From Strigamia acuminata (lineage: Eukaryota; Arthropoda; Chilopoda; Geophilomorpha; Linotaeniidae): a stretch of DNA of 64,000 nucleotides. Shown piece by piece: positions 53,572-64,000 of the stretch. A model generated the notes under the pieces. That model made no database searches and was not told the DNA's origin. It saw nothing but the letters and a program-made list of their open reading frames with translations. Position 1 is the stretch's first letter; each line of letters opens with the position of its first letter. The DNA lies in contig OX442314.1 in the NCBI GenBank assembly GCA_949358305.1, positions 38,103,211-38,167,210 of the forward strand, in the 5' to 3' direction. Made by a program: the position numbers and the translations under genes.

Positions 53572-54096
53572 CTAAAATCGGGACATTTTGTGTCGAGAAA
53601 GCTTCTCAAATAAGTCGGACATAGACTTATCAATCATTGTTTGTATTCTTGTTTCCATTTCTGTAAGCCGTTGTTCTAACACTTCGATGGTGACCCAATT
53701 TTGTCGGGGTCGTTTAAATGAGTCTTTTGACACATTTGAATAATCAAAATTCTTATTCTGGTCATTAAATTTTCGTTTAGACCATGTGGGACAATCTTGT
53801 TTGGTATGTCCCGGTTGTTTACAATGAAAACATTTGCGGACGTAAGTGAAGGTAGCATTCTGCGAATTTGCAGCTTCAGGAACAGAATGGCGTATGCCAT
53901 TTTCACCACACATAAATTTGTTGGTCTGATGGCTAGTTGAACTAGTATTAGATCGACTAGGCAAATTTTCTTCAACCACTGGTCTTGTGGAAAAAGTACT
54001 TTTTCCCTGAAACGTTCGATCGAACAGTCCAATTGCTTGAGTAGTTGAAACTATTGTTTTTGTACTTGTATCGTGAAATGAAGAGTAAACGTCCAT
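53572..54096 (-). CDS. Nucleocapsid-like ORF with CCHC zinc knuckle
   Basis: 174 codons from ATG at 54096; the frame is open upstream to about 54205 (QPLLLKGDQIHNPQSSKRK). A Ser/Thr-rich N-terminal half leads to CFHCKQPGHTKQDC, an exact C-x2-C-x4-H-x4-C knuckle of retroelement nucleocapsids. A basic stretch (KRKFNDQNKN, SFKRPRQNW) and a C-terminal coil (VLEQRLTEMETRIQTMIDKS) follow. No capsid part is visible. It lies only 0.58 kb from the 3' LTR and 5.1 kb from the primer site, which is unusual for gag. It may be expressed from a spliced RNA, be a remnant after deletion, or be a capsid-less RNA-binding protein. Confidence 0.6.
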   Translation of the reverse strand: MDVYSSFHDTSTKTIVSTTQAIGLFDRTFQGKSTFSTRPVVEENLPSRSNTSSTSHQTNKFMCGENGIRHSVPEAANSQNATFTYVRKCFHCKQPGHTKQDCPTWSKRKFNDQNKNFDYSNVSKDSFKRPRQNWVTIEVLEQRLTEMETRIQTMIDKSMSDLFEKLSRHKMSRF

Positions 54097-54459
54097 ACTC
54101 TCTAACTTTCTTTTAGAAGATTGAGGATTGTGAATCTGGTCTCCCTTTAATAGCAGGGGCTGGGGATCCCTAGATCTCCTAACTCTTGATTGGCTGGTTT
54201 GATGTCAACCAATAGTATGAAGAACGTAATATTTTCGTTATTAGTTCTCTACTAGCTGTTCACCCGCAGAATGATAAATCACTCAAAACCATAGATCAAA
54301 CAAATATAAAAACACATTTTTGTTAAACCACACAAAAATGCAACCCTAACCCAGACTACACCAAACCAAAACAGAACCAAACCCAACGCCAATCAGGCCA
54401 ATACCCAATCCAGCCACACAGCATTTTGGAAAAAGCGCCATCTGTCGGCAGCTTTTGCT

Positions 54460-54785
54460 GACAAATGTTTTTAATTTTTACCAGCTATTTTATGTTTTTA
54501 CCCACTATTTTCTCCTATTTACCCGCTGTTTTTTCCTATTTACCCGCTGTTTTTTCCTATTTACCCGCTGTTTTTTTCTATTTACCCGCTGTTTTTTTCT
54601 ATTTACCCGCTGTTTTTTCCTATTTACCTGCTGTTTTCTCCTAGTTTTGCTGACAAATGTTTTTAATTTTAACCCGCTATTTTATGTTTTTACCCGCTAC
54701 TTTCTCCTATTTACTCGTTATTTTCTCCTATTTACCCGCCATTTTCTCCTATTTACCCGTTGTTTTCTCCTGGTTTATTATCCAA
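54460..54785. repeat. 21-bp tandem repeat in the LARD-like element
   Basis: Units of TGTTTTTTCCTATTTACCCGC, in two blocks separated by a TGCTGACAAATGTTTTTAATT repeat. The 118-codon ORF across it (FFLFTRC cycles) is a by-product of the 21-bp period. Confidence 0.85.
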
Positions 54786-54879
54786 CCAATTTATCAATTT
54801 TTTTTGGATAAAATTACCCAAAAAAGATCGTTTTTTTCAAATTAAACGCCAACCATAATTCCGATCAAAAGGTTATTCA

Positions 54880-55600
54880 CACCATCGTTTTCAGCAGGAT
54901 TTTTTACTCTGGAAACATGTTCTAAACATTTCATTCGGTTAATTTTACGAATTTTGGGTTTTTTCATGATGAAATTCAAATTTTGACTAAATTTTCCAAT
55001 CGGTCACCCGCTAAGATCGCCCGAATCGGCACTTTTCCTCGCCCGAATTAAAAAATAAAAAATACAGGCTTGTGCAAAATTCAATTTCCAATCGAATGGT
55101 CTTGGTTATATAATTTTCTGACCTCATTTCGGCATAGAAAACATCAAAAAACCGATCGCGACGAACAATTCCGTCTGAATTTGCATTCGTTTACCCGCTA
55201 AAAACGTCCGTATCGGCACTTTCCCTCGCCCGAATCAAAAAATAAAAAATATAGGCTTGTGCAGAATTGTCTCCTCTTCAAAATGAGCTTAGTTCCAGAA
55301 TTTTCCAAGCTCATCTTGATGTTGAAACATTTGAAAAACATATCGCGACGAAGATTTTGTAATTTTTAACATTCGTTCACCCGCTAAAAACGTCCGAATC
55401 GGTACCTTTCCTTGACCGAATGGAATTAAAAAATATACAGGATTGTGCAGAATTGTATTACCTTTCAAATGGGCTTGGTTTTAGAATTTTTGAACCTCAT
55501 TACGACCTAGACAACCTCAAAAAACGTATCGAAGCGAACATTGCATTACTGTTAGTACGCACGGCTCCCGTCAGGTGGCGCTACGATCTACCAAAATTGC
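54880..55600. repeat. About 185-bp degenerate tandem repeats, three or more units
   Basis: Each unit has CACCCGCTAA, CCGAATCGG, AAAAAATACAGG.TTGTGCA, a CTTGGTT segment and an ATCAAAAAAC..ATCGCGACGA-type end. Related sequence lies at 17930-18330. Confidence 0.7.
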
Positions 55601-55609
55601 CGTAATTTC

Positions 55610-58600
55610 GCTTTTTCTCCATTTAAACAACATTTAATGTTTGTTTTCTCTTTATCATTAAAAAGAACACATAAAACTACACAGGAATAATGTCATTTCC
55701 AATCGAAAAAGTCGTTTTTAATAATTTATTCCGATGGGGGTACATTCGACGCACCAGCCTACTACATGCAACTTTTTTGGCTGCTATATAAGGGAAATCG
55801 ATAGTATACGTGGTTGTATTGCTTCAGCATTCAGAATGCTGAAACACTCAAATACAATTATAAAAAGGCAAAGATTTTACTTGAAATTAATAGAAATTAT
55901 TTGAAAAAAAAAATGACAAAACAGGAAGTGTTGAAATTGGCGGCCATCTTGACGTTACACATTACCGGAAGTTACCGCCAACAGGTGGCGCCACTTCCGA
56001 AAAAAAATCACACAAAAAATAACGCACTTCCGGTTCCGGAATTACATTAAAAGTTACACTTCCGGAAGTGCTAACTCTCACGCAGAGACTTAACTCTTCC
56101 TCTTTAGTATTGAGTTTAACTAAGTCCGTTCCCTTCGGAATTTCCGTTCGAGAAATATTCGAGAAATATTCGAGAAATATTCGAGAAATATTCGTAAATA
56201 TGTCCAAGTGTATTTTTCCATAAAATAAAGTAAATTTACTTCAATCTTTTGAACTTTGGGATTTTTACTAATCCAAATAATTAAATAATTTTCTTCGAAA
56301 ATATTCTTCGTTAATTATTCCGTTTTTGAGTAATATCATTACAACCATGGTTTTAATAAAGTTTTCTCAAACTCTCACTTTTCCTTATCCTTATTCAACT
56401 ATCTTTTAAATAGTCATCCATTTGTAATTGAAATCTATTTTGATATTTCCAACACTGTATTATTTCCAATAGGAAAAATAATTTGACCAAGTCTTTACTT
56501 TTTCGGGGCTAAATTCCATTTTTCGAGTGTAAAAAATAAATTTTCACCATCCATCTCCCCCTTTTTTAACAAATTTTTTAACAAATAAAAATTCGTTAAA
56601 ATTCTTTACATTTGTTTTGCGAGAAAAATTATCTAATTCTCTAATTTTCCAAAAGAAAATATTCGAAATTTTACTTTAAACGATAAAGTTATTGGTACAA
56701 ATGTGTACTTGTTTTTCGGGAGAAAACTATTCGACAATCCTTTAGACTTTTGGGTAAAAATTATTTATCAAATCTTTCTTTTTTGATGCAAATTGCTTTG
56801 ATTTTTCGAAAGAAAATATCTAGCTAAATTCCACTTTTCCTGAGCGGATAATTGTTTTCACAATTGGTTATTCCTTGGCGGTACTTACGAAGGACGTGTC
56901 TTTTGATTATTCGTTTTATAATAATTCGTCCCCCTTATCTCGAATAACGAGATGTTTTGCAGAAATCTTTTATCTTTTGAAATAAAAGAATATTTAGATC
57001 GCAATTGTCGTAAATACCTTCATCTGCTGCAGCATTTCCTCAATTTGAACTTTTTTTTAATGAAAAGACAAATCTGGAGACCTTCACTGTCAAACTTCTA
57101 TTCCTATCGCGCCAAAATTCGTAATTCACTGGTTTGGAATTCCGTATAACACGTGACACAATAACAGTATCGATGTCACAATTAAGCAGTTTACTACTCG
57201 GTCCGCGCGAGGACATGTAAATTACCTTTTTGCCGATAAAATAGTTTTTCTTGAAAATATTTGTAATTGATTTTTCACAACTACTTTTGAATGAAATAAA
57301 ATGAAGTTATTCCAACTTTTCGTTAATTGCTCACACAACATTCCCTTTACTGTGGGATTTGCATCGAAATTCCATTTTTAAAGAACCTTTCTTTTACTTA
57401 TCGCAAATAAAACATATTCAATCGTTTTTCTGATTAAACTTTGACACGTAAATTACTAACGAAATATATTCACATTCCATTAGCCTTTAGGAAAATTGAC
57501 TAGATTCTTATTTTTAGAGACAATAATATATCTAGAATATTTTCTTTTCCGAATAAAATCTATGTTCAATAGAAAATAAACTTTTTCTGCAATTCTTAGT
57601 TTTTCGAATAGAAAAATACAACTCTTCATCAGCGGTGATTTATTTGATTTTTCCGAAAGAAAAATAATCATTTTGAAACTTATTTTCTTCGTTTAAACCA
57701 GCTATCTGATTTTAAAGCTTCAATCCAGTCAAGAAATATTCGATCTGTAAATATTCCATGTGGCAAAGTTCGTAGCCACAAATGGATTTGTTATCCCGAG
57801 TAAGAAATCTTCCACGTTGGAAAATGTCCGATTAGATTACTAATGTATTCGTTGTTTTTAAAACAGCTAAATTTCATTTAGAAATTCTCAAGATTTGGGA
57901 GACCCAAATATCGTTGGGAGTTTAAAACATTGTTAACATTTCCGAAAAGAGAAGATTGGATAAAATCTTTTACTTTTCCACGGGAAACCGTTTATTATGA
58001 TTCGTAATTTTTTCGACGAAAATATACTATTCCATGTGGTCGGCAATTTCATTCGCCGCCATTTTAATTTTCCATTGTTTTCCGAAGAAAACTGTACTTT
58101 TTTGAAAATAGTTAATTCCTTCAAATAAAGATAATATTCATTTCAATTTGCAAATCTTTTTTCGCGAATTTGAGTGTGTTATTCTTTCAAACAACTAGAT
58201 TATCTTGGGTACCGATGGCGGTGGAAAATAAGTTCACGACACTTAAATAAATCTCTACGAACCTTCGGTAACATTTCCACGCTGTTTTTAATTCGTTGTC
58301 CGCCGTAATTTCCAAGCATTTGTTCGCACCTTGCGTCGAAGGTTTTGAATGGCTTTCCGGTCACGCTTTTAACGGAGATCGTCGCGTATTGCTACGGCGC
58401 GTGGTCGCTGGGTATCGGCGTCGACGTACCGTTACAGGAAACTTAATTTCTTGTAAATATTTCCAAATAGTTGCGGTGTTTTTATTATTTTAACTTTCGA
58501 GTGGCAAGATAAATTTATTAGAAGTCCGCCTTCTAAACTTGTATGTATTTAGCTTTTCAAATAAAACAACATCAAAAATATCTGTATTCTTATTTTCACT

Positions 58601-59220
58601 CGAAACTTTTTGATTTCTTATTTTAAAAATACTTCGTATTCCTTAAGTTTTCGAACGAAAAAATAGTAAAGAAAATTTACTAAACGTTTTCCAACTCATC
58701 AGTCTAACTTTTCACATAAACGGAAAATCTATTTGTGTTTTTAACTAAATCTTTTTAGTTAAATATTTATCCCAAAAATTCTCTTTTGCAATTCAATCGA
58801 ATTAACTTGTAACCTATTTTGATCACTTGTGATAGGTTTGAAATTTCGAAATTTCTTTTGTGTAGGACTGGATTTTTAATTCTCTTCGAGAAAATAAAAT
58901 ATGTTTTGAAACTGTTACTTGTCAAACTTTATTTTAAAGTTTTAATCTCAATTTATCTCTGAATTCACTTTATTAAATTCTCATGAATTTAAACTTTGCA
59001 ACCTTATCTCGGTGATAGGTTGGTAGTATTTGAAATTCCTTAACTTTTTCGAACGAAAATAATGAAGGAAAATCTGCTACACGTTTCTATTTCATCAGTT
59101 TAACTTTTCGGATAAAAAGTAAAACTGAAAAGCTGTTTGTCTATTTTTAACTAAATCTGTTTAGTTAATATTTATCTCAAAATTTCACTATTTCAATTCA
59201 ATGGAATTTAACTGCAACCT
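55610..59220. other. Noncoding interior of the LARD-like element
   Basis: AT-rich, no ORF above 80 codons with recognisable content. An 11-bp direct repeat GAGAAATATTC (four units) lies at 56148-56192, and ACTTCCGGAAGT palindromes occur near 55970-56070. Recurrent TTTTCGAAAGAAAAT motifs run through 56600-59150. Confidence 0.6.
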
Positions 59221-59238
59221 ATCTCGGTGGGACCTCCA
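59221..59238 (-). other. Primer binding site, tRNA-Gln type
   Basis: On the minus strand TGGAGGTCCCACCGAGAT starts two bases after the 5' LTR. Its complement ATCTCGGTGGGACCTCCA is the 3' end of a eukaryotic tRNA-Gln with CCA, as I recall it. Confidence 0.8.
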
Positions 59239-59240
59239 CG

Positions 59241-61293
59241 TGTGACGGTGACGACCACAACTTCCTAGCTCTACTAGTACCGGGTATAAGTCGCATAAAC
59301 AGTGAATATATTGGAGATAAATACAAGACAAAGATGGCTCTCAAAACAACTACATTTATGGTTACCAAACAATATGATCGCTACTAAAGTTATACATGCG
59401 ATTAAGCCGACATTTGGCCAGTTAAAAGTATAATTGAACTATACAAAAGTTGGCTGTAAAACAGCCCTGAAATAATATCATTACGTGTCCTGGATTCGGG
59501 AATGGTTTGATCACCACTCGTCCGGGTTTACAGATGTCATCGGGGCCGGTCTGGCTGCGTCCTCGAGTCCGGGATGGCTTCGTGATCCTCGTGGCTTCTG
59601 TCGGTGTGGTTAAGCGTAACTGGGTTCGTGTAATGCTTCGCTGGGTTGATAGATCAGTTGATCCGAGAGGTGCGGTTGACTCATGTGCACCGCCACAACT
59701 TTGGGAGGATATTGGTTTAAGTAAATGGATTCATTTACTTATCAATATTCCGACTTCGAATTATATTTAATTCGAGATGTTGTGATTTTATTTAGATGTT
59801 CCGCTTTAACAATTGTTGCCAAATTGTTGTTACATTGGGTTCAATGTCATGTAACTAAGTCTTCTTGACTTAATTGTTTTAACTTGTATCCAAGTTAATA
59901 TTGTTCTGTTGATAAAGTAATAATAATTAGGCTTCCCGTCGCAATCACGCAGTTGCCATCGATAAACACGCCTTGCCATGCAGAACTGTATCAAGCGTCT
60001 CCGGCGTAGCAGCACGGTCGTCCATCGAGTGGTTGACGGCACCACATACACCGGGGGTTATAGCTCGCGGCTCCGCACAGCAGTTTAGCCCTTCGTGGTA
60101 CTAATGACAAGCTGACTGCTTTGGCTCCGCTCATCATGGGAATTAGTTTACCAAACACTTGGTGCTACTCGTGGTTACTGTCAAACAGACTGCTTTGGCA
60201 CCAACAGGCGATGGAACCAACTCCCAATAATAATTGGCGCTACTTGCGGTTACAGAATGCTTTCGTACCGCAAATGACCATTCTGTCCTGCCAGGAGGAT
60301 ACTGAATTGCATAGAAGCGAGTTCTCCTCGGCGAGACCGTTGATTGAACATTAGAATCCAACTTAAAACCTTCAATCGGTTAAATGTATTGTTCGGCAGA
60401 ACAATGCGCGGTTTCAAGCGATTAAACCATCAACAAGAAACCAAATAACTCATACTAAATACCGTACGAAACATATACCAAATACCGTATAAAAACATAT
60501 ACGAATACCGTATAAATGCCGTATAAACATATACCAAATGCCTTGAATACAAGAACTACGAGTTGACTTATAACTAAGAACTGTGACTGTGTGTGATTTG
60601 ACTGATTACTGAACTTCTGACTGACTGACTGACTGACTGACTATTGTCGAGGAATATATATCGATACTGGATTAAGGGATTTGATCACTTATCCAATTGG
60701 AACATGGGTTCCAGGAATCCCGCCAATCCCGTGATACCGGAAGTGGATACGGAGGAGCACAAACGGATTATGCAAATTACTTGGCACAACCGGAACTGGA
60801 TACCCAGGACCGGAAATGGATTCCACCAATCAAATCGATCGGTTGATCGGTTGATCACCAAATGTCCTGTCCCGCAGAAACTGATGTTAAACTGTTTTTA
60901 ACCATCAATAGACATTAATATATCTTTATATTAATGTTCACAAAGCTTCGTTTTACTCCAATAAATATAGGTTTATATTTATTCACACATTCTTTATTTA
61001 TATCTTGAATTTACCGCTAAATCGCAATCGCGCCATCTTGTGGCAACATCGCGCATTGACAAATGCGGGTTTAGCAGACGACTCTTCGTAATTCGGCCGT
61101 GATATACTTATATCATGTAGTGAATGTTATTTAACATTCACTAATACAACATCTTTTGCTTTGAAACCTTATAAATAGCTTTATTTAGGAATTATATCCA
61201 TTTTACACAGAATACTGCAAAAATACCGTCATAATGACATAACAGCGCTTTTCCGGAGAAAATAGGCATTTATAGCCATTGTAAACCGTCACA
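59241..61293 (-). repeat. 5' LTR of the LARD-like element (2053 bp)
   Basis: Partner of 50943-52995; every spurious ORF inside is identical between the two copies. Confidence 0.92.
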
Positions 61294-61297
61294 CAAG
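61294..61297. other. Target site duplication, right
   Basis: CAAG, matching 50939-50942. Confidence 0.85.
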
Positions 61298-62435
61298 GGT
61301 CGTCTAGGGGTCGTCCAAAAGTTGTGCAGGGGTTGTGCAGGGGTTGTGCAGGGGTCATGCAGTGGTCATGCAGGAGTTGTGCAGGGGTTGTGCAAGAGTC
61401 GTGCAGGAGTCATGCAGGGTTTGTGCAAGGGTCGTCTAGGGGTCGTCCAGAGGTTGTGCAGGGGTCATGCAGGGGTCGTGCAGGAGTTGTGAAGGGGTTG
61501 TGTAGGAGTCGTGCGGGGGTCGTGCAGGGGTCGTGCAAGGGTCGTACAGGAGTCGTACAGGGGTAGTCCAGGGGTCGTGCAGAAATCGTCCAGGGGTCGT
61601 GCAGGGGTCGTGCAGGGGTCATGCAGGGGTTGTGCAAGAGTCGTGCAGGGGTCGTCCAGGGGTTGTGCAAGGGTCGTCCAGGGGTTGTGCAAGGGTCGTC
61701 TAGGGGTCGTCCAGGGGTCGTATAGAGGTAGTGCAGAGGTTGTGCAAGGGTCGTCCAGGGGTTGTGCAAGGGTCGTCTAGGGGTTGTCCAGGGGTCGTCT
61801 AGGGGTAGTGCAGGGGTTGTGCAGGGGTTGTGCAGGGGTTGTGCAGGGGTCGTACAGGGGTTGTCTAGGGGATGTGCAGGGGTTGAGCAAGAGTCGTGCA
61901 GGGGCGGTGTAAGAGTCGCGCAGGGGTTGTGCAACGGTTGTCCAGGGGTTGTGCAAGGGTCGTCTAGGGGTCGTCCAGGGGTTGTCTAGGGGTCATCTAG
62001 AGGTTGTGCAGGGGTTGTGCAGGGGTCGTGCAGGGGTCATGCAGGGGTTGTGCAGGGGTTGTGCAAGAGTTGTGCAGGGGTCATGCAGGGGTTGTGCAGG
62101 GGTCGTCTAGGGGTCGTCCAGAGGTTGTGCAGGGGTTGCGCAGGGGTTGCGCAGGGGTGTCTAGGGGTCGTGCAGGGGTCGAGCAAGAGTCGTGCAGGAG
62201 TGGTGTAAGAGTTGCGCAGGAGTTGTGCAAGGGTCGTCTAGGGGTTGTGCAAGGGTTGTCTAGGGGTCGTCCAGGGATCGTCTAGGGGTCGTCTAGAGGT
62301 CGTTCAGGGGTCGTGCAGGGGTCGTGCAGGGGTTTTGCAGGGATCGTACAGGGGTCGTGCAGGGGTCATGCAGAGATTGTCCAGGGGTTGTGCAGGGGCC
62401 GTGCAGGGGCCGTCCAGGGGTCGTCCAGGGGTTCT
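61298..62435 (+). repeat. 11-bp minisatellite, third block and right edge
   Basis: Array resumes as GGTCGTCTAGGGGTCGTCC. Units become more varied toward the edge (GGTTGCGCAGG, GGCCGTGCAGG, AGTGGTGTAAG), and the array stops near GGGGTTCTCTATCG. Confidence 0.93.
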
Positions 62436-63760
62436 CTATCGTTTGGTTTTTGAAAGAAAAAAATCTGTGAGTAGGTTGTTGAGATATTTCAGTTTAAATC
62501 TGTTGCACCAGATTCGAAAATTTAGTACATGCCTTTTTTGTGCCAAATTAAAATGGTTGCTGCTCGAATACTAAGAGGAGTTGAGACTTTTGCTGTTCAC
62601 GGGTTGTTTATGAGAAAGTCCTCTATCTTTTCGTGTAAAAACCATTGAAATCCGTGATAAAAACAGGGATTGGTTCTATCTGTAGTTTGGGTGAATGTGA
62701 ATGTGGTGCCAATTCAGCCTGGTAGATACAACTTCAATTTGTGCTTTGCCTATCTCAAAATTCAGATAATTTAAGTTAAAATTTTACTATTATCCATATT
62801 TTTCAGGAATTTCTGTTTCTGTATTTTAGCCCACTTGGGGAATTGAACTGTGATTTGTAGTTTTTTACCGATGCAGAAAGCGAGAAAAAAAAACAGATTT
62901 TATTTTTATTCATATTCTTTATTTTTGTAAAAAAAAAAGACAGTGACAGAAAGTATACAGTATAATACCTAGTTTATAAGTGGGAATGTACAGAGAAAAG
63001 AAAAAAGAAAAATTTTATATTTTAAAACTGAAAATCAGTCTTGTTTTATTACTCTATTTTCATTTATTTTTGCAACTGGCGTTATTTACCTGCACAAGAA
63101 CTAACGTATATTGTATTAGAGTGGATATAATCATCACTCACTGCGCTTTTTTTTTCTAAGTTTTGACAGCCAATAAGGATACTTCCAAAGTTTTCTAGAA
63201 ATAAGGGTAGAAAGATTAGTTGAAGATTTCGGCTCTCTTGCCCGGAAAATAACAGATTGTGAATGGTGGTGGGTCGTTACGTAGTCAGGGAAGAGCGGTT
63301 GCAACGAGTTGAGCAGATAGAATTCGACGTGCTGGGCTAGTTAAATCAAAACATAAATGCTCAGCGATCTTCATCGTGCGGCGTAAAAATCAGGAACTCA
63401 TAACCGATGTGTGATGTAGTGTCTGAAGAATTGCATCTGTCTATGGACATAAGCAGAAAAGGTTGAGACATTAACGATGTTAGGGTTAAGTCGTTAATTC
63501 GTGCCAAACACTCTCAATGGGTTTAAATGAATCAATCGTGTTTTAACATCTCAAAGGAAATTTTAATTGATTGTTTTGAAAATTAGATTAAATATTTACC
63601 AGGTATGTAGAACTTACACTTTCTAATTATGTGCACTAGATTTCAATACGAATTTCATACCCAAGGAGCGTTGGAATTCGGGTTGTTTAGTCGTTTTTCA
63701 CTTAGTCGACGAAAGGGCGCCGACTAAAGGGCGTTGACAAAGTAATTAAGTAAGTAAGTA
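62436..63760. other. Spacer with inverted flank homology to gene B
   Basis: No gene seen. 63155-63215 and 63370-63520 match, in inverse orientation, DNA found 3' (28180-28260) and 5' (25545-25700) of gene B, but here they are separated by only about 150 bp with no gene between. Short GTAA/AAGT simple repeats lie near 63740-63770. Confidence 0.5.
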
Positions 63761-63761
63761 A

Positions 63762-64000
63762 TTAAGTACTAATCGTTTTCAGCTGCCATATTTTGACGGA
63801 TTCCCTAACAACTGCAGCTGATTCGATTTTGTCGCTATTCTCCGTCGTTTTTTGATTTTTCATTTCCGATTGATTCATTTGTTTCATTCCCGATGGAGAA
63901 TTAGAATTACCCAGCCGGAACCCGAGTTGTTTGTCCAGTTTGTACGGGAAGTTGTGCCACAACTGCGCGTTAACGCCTTGTGAAAACTGTTTAGGAGAAG
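63762..64000 (-). CDS. Partial ORF of unknown function at the window edge
   Basis: Open from the right edge to a stop at 63762; about 78 residues visible. It begins SPKQFSQGVNAQLWHNFPYK and continues LDKQLGFRLGNSNSPSG, then a polar Met/Gln/Glu/Lys-rich part. I recognise no domain. The first half has a balanced, protein-like composition, and the frame has no ATG before the edge, so the real start or a splice site is outside. Confidence 0.35.
   Translation of the reverse strand, partial: SPKQFSQGVNAQLWHNFPYKLDKQLGFRLGNSNSPSGMKQMNQSEMKNQKTTENSDKIESAAVVRESVKIWQLKTIST

Larger units (their letters stand above)
50943..61293 (-). mobile_element. Non-autonomous LTR retrotransposon (LARD-like), 10,351 bp
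   Basis: Two direct 2053-bp repeats with TGTGACGGT...ACCGTCACA ends flank 6.2 kb. A 4-bp CAAG duplication frames the whole. A site matching the 3' end of tRNA-Gln lies inside the right LTR, and a purine tract lies inside the left LTR on the minus strand, so the element reads right to left. I find no protease, reverse transcriptase, RNase H or integrase motif in the interior. The only protein signal is a zinc-knuckle ORF near the 3' end. Such an element would depend on enzymes from another copy. Confidence 0.88.

Noticed and set aside
54455-54811. A 118-codon membrane-like ORF (FFLFTRC cycles)
   Set aside because: Created by a 21-bp tandem repeat, which is a multiple of three.
50943-61293. 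Composite DNA transposon flanked by two 2-kb insertion elements
   Set aside because: TG...CA ends, tRNA-Gln primer site, polypurine tract and a single 4-bp duplication around the whole unit fit an LTR retrotransposon better.

Overview
The window reads as nuclear DNA of an animal, most probably an arthropod. It carries an intron-containing HNF4-type nuclear receptor with GT-AG introns as short as 60 bp and a small tandem family of type II membrane glycosyltransferases (Glyco_transf_49 / B4GAT1-like). Around these lies a dense graveyard of Ty3/gypsy and BEL/Pao retroelements, foldback elements and satellites. I see no operons, bacterial ribosome binding sites or CRISPR arrays. The species cannot be fixed by eye; a hexapod such as a springtail is a guess.

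Layout. 1-1939: the end of a gypsy-like polyprotein, a polypurine tract, an LTR, then a small membrane-anchored ORF lying antisense beside a second LTR. 3767-5030 (-): a complete, compact five-exon HNF4-like receptor. 6600-10440: an imperfect segmental duplication around a gypsy gag fragment, with a possible secreted Cys-rich peptide in one copy. 10400-19530: BEL/Pao gag and protease debris on the minus strand mixed with gypsy debris on the plus strand, including a second copy of the membrane ORF and LTR, split by an insertion. 20704-29733: two intact glycosyltransferase paralogues (+), each followed by a palindrome, then an orphan last exon of a third paralogue (-).

29891-62435 is the striking part. 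It is a head-to-tail minisatellite with an 11-bp unit (consensus GGGGTCGTGCA), about 21 kb of repeat in total, organised into higher-order blocks of 242 bp and about 1.5-2.6 kb. Two transposable elements have jumped into it. One is a 1156-bp element with CACTGG inverted termini, holding a perfect palindrome and a tRNA-like (SINE) module. The other is a 10,351-bp LTR element (50943-61293) with two almost identical 2053-bp LTRs, a 4-bp target duplication CAAG, a primer binding site matching tRNA-Gln and a polypurine tract. It has no visible pol gene, only a short zinc-knuckle ORF at the far end. It therefore looks like a recently moved, non-autonomous, LARD-like element. Removing both insertions restores one continuous array.

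Working together. The receptor (nuclear transcription factor) and the glycosyltransferases (Golgi) show no functional link. The glycosyltransferase copies appear to have spread by local duplication, and the array abuts the broken third copy. The window closes with a partial ORF of unknown function on the minus strand.
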